Of a DNA stretch of 9,810 bases, positions 1 through 5,766 are shown piece by piece. The stretch spans positions 1 to 9,810 of the forward strand of contig JAGCZK010000177.1 of assembly GCA_017960065.1 (NCBI GenBank). Direction: 5' to 3'. Made by a program: the position numbers and the translations under genes. Under the pieces are notes generated by a model that was given only the letters and a program-made list of their open reading frames with translations, did no database searches and was not told the DNA's origin. Every line of letters begins with the position of its first letter. The stretch's first letter is position 1. The DNA comes from Paludibacteraceae bacterium (GTDB lineage Bacteria > Bacteroidota > Bacteroidia > Bacteroidales > Paludibacteraceae).

Positions 1-637
1 AGTCCTTGATGTTCAGCAAGCCCAGGCCGCTGCCGGTAATCATCAGTCCGCCCACAATGAGCAACTCCGCCATCAGCCCGTCGTCGAGCGCCGACGACGA
101 AACCATCGCCACGAGGTAGAACATGCCCTGCCACAAAAACAGAACCGGAGCCGCCAGAATCATGCCGATTCCGTAAGTCGAGGCGAAAACCATCGACGAA
201 ACAAAATCGAGGGTGGCGTTGGTGTACAAAAAGGTATGGTCGCCTTTCAGGGCCGAAATGACCGGGCCCAGCATCGACAGCGGCCCGATGCAGTAGAGCA
301 GGATGGCCGTGGCCAGGCCGTCGGCCAGCCGGTTTTGTTGTTGGGCGTCGGTTTTCTTTTTCCCCACCTTGAGCCGGTCCACCAGGCGTTTGAAACGACC
401 GTCGATGTCGAGTGCCGTTCCAATCACGCCGCCGACCGACAGCGAAACGATGAACAGAACCGGATACTGACTTTGGCTAAAGTGGGAGATGGTCGCATTG
501 AGACCAATGGCCAGCGAGGCCAGTCCCAATCCGGTGTACAGCACTTTCTTGAAATTTTCGTTGACCCCGCGGTGCAGCAGCGAGCCGATGACGGCCCCTA
601 CGATGATGGTGCAGGTGTTGACAATCGTTCCTATCAT
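1..637 (-). CDS. DUF554 family integral membrane protein (YqgA/YdfK-like), 3' end cut off by window edge
   Basis: The reading frame opens at the ATG at 637-635 and stays open for 212 codons to the left edge, so the C-terminus is missing. The protein begins MIGTIVNTCTIIVGAVIG, followed by GLGLASLAIGLNATI at about residues 36-50. This glycine-rich pattern is typical of DUF554 proteins, which are small multi-pass inner-membrane proteins of unknown transport or channel role, about 220-240 residues long. Hydrophobic segments are visible at about residues 1-21, 33-48, 58-76, 105-125, 140-178 and 188-206. A polar loop containing KVGKKKTDAQQQ lies near residues 90-101. The start is 5 nt past the stop of the DUF4494 gene, so it is almost certainly cotranscribed and probably translationally coupled. 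The family assignment is recognised by sequence pattern; the function is not known. Confidence 0.85.
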   Translation of the reverse strand, partial: MIGTIVNTCTIIVGAVIGSLLHRGVNENFKKVLYTGLGLASLAIGLNATISHFSQSQYPVLFIVSLSVGGVIGTALDIDGRFKRLVDRLKVGKKKTDAQQQNRLADGLATAILLYCIGPLSMLGPVISALKGDHTFLYTNATLDFVSSMVFASTYGIGMILAAPVLFLWQGMFYLVAMVSSSALDDGLMAELLIVGGLMITGSGLGLLNIKD

Positions 638-642
638 AAGCG

Positions 643-1116
643 CTATTCGGCAGATTCGATTTGCGCGGTGATGGTGGCGTCGGTCTGCATCTTGTAGCAG
701 CTGACGATGACGCTGCGCGAAACAGCGAGGATGTCGTAGTCCGAAACGCTGCCGTTCATGTATTCGTCAAAACGTTTGATGGCCTTTTCGCACGAATCGG
801 CCTGAATGACCGAGCTGTAGTTTTTCTTCTTTTCCTTGCCCGAAACTTCATCGACCGAAATCATCGAGTAGCGGAGCGTGAACCAGGGGTCGTCTTCGTT
901 GACCGGGTCGGGTAACACTTCGGCCAGGCGTATGCGTTTGATGTTGGAGATCACATATTCGCCGCTCATGTTGTTGCCCTGTTCCTTGAGGATGCGCGCC
1001 TCCACTTCGGTGTAAGTCATTGCATCGACCAGGTACGCTTCGGATACGCGTTTGAGTTTACCCTGTTCGTCCTGAGTCTCGTATTTAATGCGACATTCGT
1101 GCCAGTATTGCATCAT
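643..1116 (-). CDS. DUF4494 domain-containing protein
   Basis: This encodes a small soluble protein of 157 residues, or 156 if the second of two adjacent ATGs (1113-1111) is used. There is no good Shine-Dalgarno sequence to choose between them. The N-terminal pattern W-H-E-C-R-I-K-Y, then a stretch reading EAYLVDAMTYTEVEARI, matches the Bacteroidetes-restricted family DUF4494. The charged middle contains KEKKKNY, and the tail is acidic (AQIESAE). No signal peptide or membrane segment is visible. The family has no assigned biochemical role that I know of, so none is given. It is the first gene of a two-gene minus-strand unit with the DUF554 membrane protein, and it faces the prfC operon across a 101-nt divergent promoter region. 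Confidence 0.88.
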   Translation of the reverse strand: MMQYWHECRIKYETQDEQGKLKRVSEAYLVDAMTYTEVEARILKEQGNNMSGEYVISNIKRIRLAEVLPDPVNEDDPWFTLRYSMISVDEVSGKEKKKNYSSVIQADSCEKAIKRFDEYMNGSVSDYDILAVSRSVIVSCYKMQTDATITAQIESAE

Positions 1117-1151
1117 AATCGTAGCGTTTGAGTGTTCGTAATTATTTGCGG

Positions 1152-1159
1152 CAAAAGTA
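1152..1159 (-). promoter_or_regulatory. Bacteroidetes -7 element for the DUF4494-DUF554 unit
   Basis: Read on the minus strand the sequence is TACTTTTG, which fits the Bacteroidetes sigma-ABfr -7 consensus TAnnTTTG. It lies 35 nt upstream of the DUF4494 start. No TTTG is found at the expected -33 distance; that stretch is AT-rich and overlaps the -7 element of the opposing promoter. Confidence 0.5.
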
Positions 1160-1181
1160 GGAAAAATTTTGTAAAAATGAT

Positions 1182-1189
1182 TACCTTTG
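1182..1189 (+). promoter_or_regulatory. Bacteroidetes -7 element for the prfC operon
   Basis: TACCTTTG is an exact TAnnTTTG match, 28 nt before the prfC ATG, and would give a short leader of roughly 20-25 nt. The -33 position has no clear TTTG, and an A/T-rich tract takes its place. The nearly identical string TACCTTTGCGCCG recurs in front of the tRNA-His gene, which supports its use as a promoter core here. Confidence 0.65.
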
Positions 1190-1217
1190 CGCCGAAAAAT
1201 AAGAACAACGATTGACG

Positions 1218-2795
1218 ATGGACCTCTCCGAAGAAATCAACCGTAGGCGCACGTTCGCCATCATCAGCCACCCCGACGCGGGCAAGACGACCCTGACCGA
1301 AAAACTCCTGCTATTCGGCGGAGCCATCCATGTGGCCGGCGCCGTAAAATCCAATAAAATCAAGAAAACCGCCACCTCCGACTGGATGGAAATCGAAAAA
1401 CAGCGTGGTATTTCGGTGGCCACCTCGGTGATGGGCTTTGAGTACAAAGACTACAAAATCAACATTCTTGATACACCGGGCCACCAGGACTTTGCCGAAG
1501 ACACCTTCCGTACCCTGACGGCGGTTGACAGCGTCATCATCGTCATCGACTGCGCCAAAGGCGTCGAAATGCAGACGCGTCGCCTTATGCAGGTCTGCCG
1601 TATGCGCAAAACGCCGGTGATGGTCTTCATCAACAAAATGGACCGCGAAGGCAAGGATCCCTTCGACCTGCTCGACGAGGTCGAGTCCGAACTGCAAATC
1701 AAGGTGCGTCCGTTGAGCTGGCCCATTAGCATGGGAATGTCGTTCAAGGGCGTGTATAACATCCATCAGGAAAGCCTCAACCTCTATACCCCCAACAAGC
1801 AGACCGTTTCCGAAACCATCGCCTTTGGCGACCTCAACGATCCCGAACTCGAAAACTTTATCGGCCAAAAGGACGCCGCCAAGCTGCGCGACGACCTCGA
1901 ACTCATCGAAGGCGTCTATGCACCGTTCGACAAGCAGGCCTACCTGGCTGGCGAACTGGCTCCCGTGTTTTTCGGCAGTGCCCTCAACACCTTTGGTGTC
2001 AAGGAGTTGCTCGACTGCTTTGTCGAAATCGCCCCTTCGCCCCGGCCGGTTGAAACCCTCGAACGTACGGTCGATCCGCACGAAGACGCCTTTTCGGGAT
2101 TTGTGTTCAAGATTCACGCCAACATGGACCCCAACCACCGCAGTTGCATCGCCTTCGTTAAAATTTGCTCGGGCAAATTCGAACGCAACGTCAACTACAA
2201 GCATGTGCGTCAGGGCAAAATGATGAAATTTTCGGCGCCGACCTGTTTTATGGCGCAAAAAAAGGAAACCGTCGATGAAGCCTACGCCGGCGACATCGTT
2301 GGCCTGCCCGATACGGGCAACTTCAAAATCGGCGACAGCCTGACGGCCGGCGAGACCATTCATTTCAAGGGGCTGCCCAGCTTCTCGCCCGAAATGTTCA
2401 AATACATCGAGAATGCCGACCCCATGAAGCAGAAGCAGTTGCAGAAGGGTATCGACCAACTCATGGACGAAGGGGTGGCCCAGCTGTTTGTCAATCAGTT
2501 CAACGGCCGTAAAATCATCGGTACGGTGGGCCAGCTGCAGTTCGAAGTCATCCAATACCGGCTGCTGCACGAGTACGGGGCCCAGTGCCGCTGGGAGCCC
2601 ATCCACTTGTACAAGGCCTGCTGGATTGAGAGCGATGACCCTGCCGAACTCGAAAACTTCAAGAAACGCAAGTACCAGTACATGGCCCTCGACAAGGAAG
2701 GACGCGATGTCTTTCTGGCCGATTCGGCCTATGTGCTGCAAATGGCGCAGTCGGATTTCGAAAAAATACGTTTCCACTTCTCCTCCGAATTTTAG
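1218..2795 (+). CDS. prfC: Peptide chain release factor 3 (RF3), translational GTPase
   Basis: RF3 is a cytoplasmic GTPase that recycles RF1 and RF2 from the ribosome after peptide release. The protein has 525 residues from the ATG at 1218, close to the ~529 of E. coli RF3. A TTG two codons earlier (1212) is in frame, but the ATG gives the family-like start MDLSEEINRRRTFAIISHPD. The GTPase motifs are intact: P-loop HPDAGKTT at residues 18-25, the switch I region DWMEIEKQRGIS at about 55-66, DTPGH at 85-89 and NKMD at 139-142. Residues from about 280 onward form the EF-Tu-like domain II and the RF3 C-terminal domain, including the QLQFEVIQYRL segment typical of RF3. It is the first gene of the operon, transcribed from the -7 element at 1182-1189, and cvfB follows after 6 nt. 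No anomaly is seen. Confidence 0.97.
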   Translation: MDLSEEINRRRTFAIISHPDAGKTTLTEKLLLFGGAIHVAGAVKSNKIKKTATSDWMEIEKQRGISVATSVMGFEYKDYKINILDTPGHQDFAEDTFRTLTAVDSVIIVIDCAKGVEMQTRRLMQVCRMRKTPVMVFINKMDREGKDPFDLLDEVESELQIKVRPLSWPISMGMSFKGVYNIHQESLNLYTPNKQTVSETIAFGDLNDPELENFIGQKDAAKLRDDLELIEGVYAPFDKQAYLAGELAPVFFGSALNTFGVKELLDCFVEIAPSPRPVETLERTVDPHEDAFSGFVFKIHANMDPNHRSCIAFVKICSGKFERNVNYKHVRQGKMMKFSAPTCFMAQKKETVDEAYAGDIVGLPDTGNFKIGDSLTAGETIHFKGLPSFSPEMFKYIENADPMKQKQLQKGIDQLMDEGVAQLFVNQFNGRKIIGTVGQLQFEVIQYRLLHEYGAQCRWEPIHLYKACWIESDDPAELENFKKRKYQYMALDKEGRDVFLADSAYVLQMAQSDFEKIRFHFSSEF

Positions 2796-2801
2796 TGCTT
2801 T

Positions 2802-3635
2802 ATGGAACTGGGCAAATTCAATACGATGCAAGTACTCAAGCGGGTGGATTTCGGTATCTACCTCGACGGCGAAGAGTTTGGCGAAGTGTTGATGCCCGCC
2901 AAGTATGTGCCCGATGGGGTGCAGGTCGGCGATTGGCTTGACGGCTTTCTGTACCTCGATTCGCAGGGGCGCCCCGTGGTGACGACCCAAAAGCCTTTGG
3001 CTCAGGCTGGCGAGATGGCCTGCCTCGAAGTGTCGTGGGTGACGTCGGTCGGCGCTTTTTTGGCCTGGGGCCTCGAAAAAGACCTGCTGCTGCCCTTTAG
3101 CGAGCAGACCCGCGACCTCAAAACGGGCGACCGGGTGGTGGTGTATGTTTATGTCGATCCGCGTTCCAAACGACTGGTCGCCACCCAAAAATGGGAGCGC
3201 TTTATGCAACCCCTGCCCGACACGCTGCACGAAGGCGATGCCGTGGATTTGTGGATTGCCGGCCGTACCAACTTGGGCTACAAGGCGGTAATCAACGGCC
3301 AGTCGGTGGGGCTGCTCTACCAGAACGAACTGTTTTCGCCGGTGCAGACCGGACAGCAGCGCGTCGGCTACATCAAGCGGATCCGTCCCGACGGCAAGGT
3401 GGACCTCAGCCTCACCCAACAGGGGTATGCGGGCGTCCAGAGCGAGTCGGAGCGTCTGTTGCAGCTGCTGAAAGACAAGGGCGGTTTTTTGCCGACCACC
3501 GACAAAAGCTCGCCCGAAGACATCTATGCCCTTTGCTCGATGAGCAAGAAAACCTACAAAAAGGCCGTCGGCGACTTGTACAAGCGGCGGCTGGTCGAGC
3601 TGACGGACAAAGGGGTGAAATTGCTGGATGATTAA
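2802..3635 (+). CDS. cvfB: CvfB/YitL-type S1-like RNA-binding protein with C-terminal winged helix
   Basis: The protein has 277 residues, the usual size for the CvfB family. CvfB was described in Staphylococcus aureus as a virulence regulator that binds RNA through S1-type OB folds. The N-terminus MELGKFNTMQVLKRVDFGIY and the run GEVLMPAKYVPDGVQVGD make up the first S1-like module (about residues 1-62). A second module spans about 68-132, with GAFLAWGLEKDLLLPF at its centre. A third spans about 145-213, ending GYIKRIRPDGKVDLSL. The tail at about 225-277 (GGFLPTTDKSSPEDIYALCS, then KTYKKAVGDLYKRRLV) is the family's winged helix. It begins 6 nt after prfC and ends 12 nt before the DUF47 gene, so it sits mid-operon. 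The exact RNA targets cannot be inferred. Confidence 0.93.
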   Translation: MELGKFNTMQVLKRVDFGIYLDGEEFGEVLMPAKYVPDGVQVGDWLDGFLYLDSQGRPVVTTQKPLAQAGEMACLEVSWVTSVGAFLAWGLEKDLLLPFSEQTRDLKTGDRVVVYVYVDPRSKRLVATQKWERFMQPLPDTLHEGDAVDLWIAGRTNLGYKAVINGQSVGLLYQNELFSPVQTGQQRVGYIKRIRPDGKVDLSLTQQGYAGVQSESERLLQLLKDKGGFLPTTDKSSPEDIYALCSMSKKTYKKAVGDLYKRRLVELTDKGVKLLDD

Positions 3636-3647
3636 AAATTCCATGAT

Positions 3648-4298
3648 ATGAAACTCAACTCAGTATTCTCGTTTCTGACGCCCAAAGAACACAAGTTCTT
3701 TCCGATGATTGTCGAAGTTGGTGACAAATGTACCGAGGCTGCCGGCTATCTGGTGCAGTTTTTTGACGAAAACGACCCGGAGGCGCGTCGCGAAGTCTAT
3801 ACCAGAATCAAGAATTGCGAAATCGATGGCGACCGCCTGGTGGACGGTCTGTACAAAGAGTTGAACGACACCTTCATCACCCCCTTTGACCGCGAAGACA
3901 TTCACGATTTGTGCGAAAGCCTCGACGATGTGCTCGATTACATCTGTTCGTCGGCCAAACGTACGGTGATGTTCAAACCCAACCATATCCCCAAACGGAC
4001 CAAGGCGCTGGCCCTGAATATCCTGAACGGCTGCAAGGCGATTCAGGTGGTGCTCGGCGAACTGTCAACCATTTCCAAAAACAACACCAAGGCCCTGGAG
4101 CAGTGCGCGCGCCTGCACGACCTCGAGCACGAGGCCGACGACATCTACGAACAGTTTGTGACCGACTTGTTCGACGAGGAGACCAACAGTATCGAGCTGA
4201 TCAAACTCAAGGAGATTATGCAGGAGCTCGAAAAGGCGACCGACAAGTCGAAGTCGGTGGGCAAGGTGGTGAAAACGATTGTGGTCAAATATGCCTGA
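3648..4298 (+). CDS. DUF47 / PhoU-like accessory protein of a PiT phosphate transporter
   Basis: This is an all-helical cytoplasmic protein of 216 residues. Members of DUF47 resemble PhoU and are usually encoded directly before a PiT transporter, whose activity they are thought to modulate. Family marks visible are an acidic helix EIDGD (58-62), FITPFDREDIHDL (76-88) followed by LDDVLDYI (92-99), and in the second repeat HDLEHEADDIYE (157-168). These acidic clusters are the metal-binding type sites of PhoU-like folds. The stop TGA (4296-4298) lies inside the start region of the PiT gene, giving an 8-nt overlap, so the two are likely translationally coupled in a fixed ratio. No signal peptide or membrane span is present. 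Confidence 0.93.
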   Translation: MKLNSVFSFLTPKEHKFFPMIVEVGDKCTEAAGYLVQFFDENDPEARREVYTRIKNCEIDGDRLVDGLYKELNDTFITPFDREDIHDLCESLDDVLDYICSSAKRTVMFKPNHIPKRTKALALNILNGCKAIQVVLGELSTISKNNTKALEQCARLHDLEHEADDIYEQFVTDLFDEETNSIELIKLKEIMQELEKATDKSKSVGKVVKTIVVKYA

Positions 4299-5349
4299 TA
4301 TGCTGGTCTGGTTGGTCCTCATCATTCTGCTGTGCGTCGCCTTCGACTTTGTCAACGGGTTTCACGATGCCGCAAACTCCATTGCAACGGTCGTTTCGAC
4401 CCGCGTGCTGACGCCCCGTCAGGCGGTTATCTGGTCGGCGTTCTTTAACTTTCTGGCCTTTTTTATCGCCAAGTACCTGATCGGTGAGTTTGGCGTGGCC
4501 GACACGGTGTCGAAGACGGTCAACGTCGAGGTGCTGCAGGCGGCCGGGGTGGATTTTCTGCCGGTCGTGTTTTCGGGCCTGTTCGCGGCAATCGCCTGGA
4601 ACCTGTTTACCTGGAAGATGGGAATCCCGTCCTCTTCTTCGCACACGCTCATCGGAGGGCTGGCGGGAGCGGCGGTTTCGGCCTACGGCTTCGCCGCTGT
4701 GCATACCCAAATCATTCTGACCATCGTCGCATTTATTTTTGTGGCGCCGCTTATCGGCTTTGTTGCCGGTAATCTGGTGATGGCGCTGACCCTCAATCTG
4801 GCGCGTAAGGCCAAGCCGCACAAGGCCGACAAGTGGTTCCGCATCGCACAGTTGATTTCGTCGGCCATGCTGAGTATCGGACACGGCCTCAACGATTCGC
4901 AAAAGGAAATGGGCATCATTGCCGCCACGATCATGTCGATTACGGCGGCGGGGCTGCCCCTGCCGCATTGGGTGGCCATGGATTCGATGAACGACTTGCA
5001 CGACTGGATTCCGATGCTGTGCTTTACCGCGATTGCGGCGGGCACGATGACCGGAGGCTGGAAGATTATGAAGACGATGGGCAATAAAATCACCAAGATA
5101 ACGCCGGTCGAAGGCTTTTGCGCCCAGACGGCCGGTGCGGTGACGCTGACCATCACGCAGTTTTTTAAGGTGCCCGTAAGTACGACGCACGTCATTTCGG
5201 GCAGCATCATGGGTGTGGGGGCGGTCAAGCGCCTGTCGGCGGTACGGTGGGGCGTGACCCTCGATTTGGTGACGGCCTGGCTGCTGACTATCCCGGTTAG
5301 TGCCCTGATTGCCATGGGCGTCTATCGGGTTGTCCTGCTTTTTTTGTAG
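4291..5349 (+). CDS. pit: Inorganic phosphate transporter, PiT family
   Basis: This is an inner-membrane, cation-coupled low-affinity phosphate permease of 352 residues with about ten hydrophobic segments. Both halves of the PiT inverted repeat carry the family signatures: GFHDAANSIATVVSTR at residues 23-38 and GLNDSQKEMG at 199-208, then the serine-rich loops GIPSSSSHTLIGG (111-123) and VPVSTTHVISGS (294-305). I chose the ATG at 4291, which overlaps the DUF47 stop. An ATG at 4300, just after that stop, is the alternative and would lose only three residues. It is the last gene of the prfC operon. No convincing hairpin terminator lies between it and the tRNA-His promoter, so transcripts may run on to the terminator after the tRNA. 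The symbol is generic for the family. Confidence 0.95.
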   Translation: MPDMLVWLVLIILLCVAFDFVNGFHDAANSIATVVSTRVLTPRQAVIWSAFFNFLAFFIAKYLIGEFGVADTVSKTVNVEVLQAAGVDFLPVVFSGLFAAIAWNLFTWKMGIPSSSSHTLIGGLAGAAVSAYGFAAVHTQIILTIVAFIFVAPLIGFVAGNLVMALTLNLARKAKPHKADKWFRIAQLISSAMLSIGHGLNDSQKEMGIIAATIMSITAAGLPLPHWVAMDSMNDLHDWIPMLCFTAIAAGTMTGGWKIMKTMGNKITKITPVEGFCAQTAGAVTLTITQFFKVPVSTTHVISGSIMGVGAVKRLSAVRWGVTLDLVTAWLLTIPVSALIAMGVYRVVLLFL

Positions 5350-5387
5350 GCGTCGCTTGATTTGCCGTAAATTTTTTGCGGAGATAG

Positions 5388-5417
5388 TTTGAAATTCAAA
5401 AAATATGACTACCTTTG
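5388..5417 (+). promoter_or_regulatory. Bacteroidetes-type promoter for tRNA-His
   Basis: A -33 TTTG at 5388-5391 and a -7 TACCTTTG at 5410-5417 are separated by 18 nt, close to the usual 19-nt spacing. This is the most complete match to the Bacteroidetes promoter consensus in the window. The -7 element ends 18 nt before the mature tRNA 5' end. Confidence 0.75.
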
Positions 5418-5435
5418 CGCCGTATTTGAAATGAT

Positions 5436-5509
5436 GGTGATTGTAGCTCAGTTGGTAGAGCGTCGGATTGTGGTTCCGAATGTCGCGGGTTCGAGCCCCG
5501 TCTTTCACC
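5436..5509 (+). tRNA. tRNA-His (anticodon GTG)
   Basis: A full cloverleaf can be folded. It has the D-arm GCTC...GAGC (5446-5461), the anticodon stem TCGGA/TCCGA around the loop TTGTGGT with anticodon GTG, a 5-nt variable loop, and the T-arm GCGGG-TTCGAGC-CCCGT. The extra G-1 at 5436 opposite C73 at 5509 is the histidine identity element. CCA is not encoded. The acceptor stem pairs at positions 1-4 and 7, but positions 5-68 and 6-67 are both U-U (GTGATTG against CTTTCAC), which is unusual. It is flanked by its own promoter upstream and a strong terminator downstream. Confidence 0.95.
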
Positions 5510-5512
5510 CTT

Positions 5513-5550
5513 AACAGAAAAGACAGCCGAGTGCTGTCTTTTCTGTTTTT
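5513..5550 (+). terminator. Rho-independent terminator after tRNA-His
   Basis: A perfect 15-bp stem runs from AACAGAAAAGACAGC (5513-5527) to its complement (5533-5547) around the 5-nt loop CGAGT, and is followed by a T-run to 5550. It starts 4 nt after the tRNA and probably also ends read-through transcription from the prfC-pit operon. Confidence 0.9.
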
Positions 5551-5692
5551 GTCTGTAGCGTCACCGCCAAGATTCTTTTGCAAAAAAGTCGGCTTCCGAC
5601 GGTCGGAGGTGCATTGCGTATCCGCTTCTGTAACAGGATTGTAACGTGGATGCAAAAACTTATCAACAAACCCTTTGCATTTTGGTAAAATC
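5551..5692. other. Intergenic stretch without a recognisable gene
   Basis: Nothing codes convincingly between the tRNA terminator and the phosphorylase promoter. The only structure seen is a short set of alternating complementary blocks, GTCGG (5588-5592), CCGAC (5596-5600) and GTCGG (5602-5606). These could form either of two 5-bp hairpins. They lie upstream of the mapped promoter motif, so they would not be in the phosphorylase leader. Confidence 0.4.
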
Positions 5693-5724
5693 GTTGGCGT
5701 TCACGCACAAAAAAACTATCTTTG
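5693..5724 (+). promoter_or_regulatory. Bacteroidetes-type promoter for the alpha-glucan phosphorylase gene
   Basis: The -7 element TATCTTTG (5717-5724) fits TAnnTTTG exactly. The -33 position holds GTTG (5693-5696), three of four bases of TTTG, at a spacing of 20 nt. The leader to the ATG at 5767 would be roughly 35 nt of AT-rich sequence. Confidence 0.7.
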
Positions 5725-5766
5725 TCCTGTTTTTGAAAATTATAAGAAATTCTAAATAACCAATTT

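Noticed and set aside
79..99. 8-bp inverted repeat CGTCGTCG / CGACGACG within the DUF554 gene
   Set aside because: It arises from Asp, Ser and Ala codons in a GC-rich coding sequence, and no regulatory role is likely at the 3' end of the gene.
1311..3644. A 777-codon open frame on the minus strand, antisense to prfC and cvfB
   Set aside because: It is exactly opposite two well-conserved genes, has no recognisable domain and a composition typical of shadow frames in GC-rich DNA where TTA, CTA and TCA codons are rare. It is an artefact of codon use.
5588..5606. Alternating GTCGG / CCGAC / GTCGG blocks suggesting a switchable hairpin or riboswitch before glgP
   Set aside because: The arms are only 5 bp and lie upstream of the promoter motif at 5693-5724, so they would not be in the transcript leader. 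No known riboswitch pattern was recognised.
4285..5655. A 456-codon minus-strand frame across pit and tRNA-His
   Set aside because: It runs through a tRNA and its terminator and is antisense to a transporter with all family signatures intact. It is very rich in Arg and His, as expected for a shadow frame.
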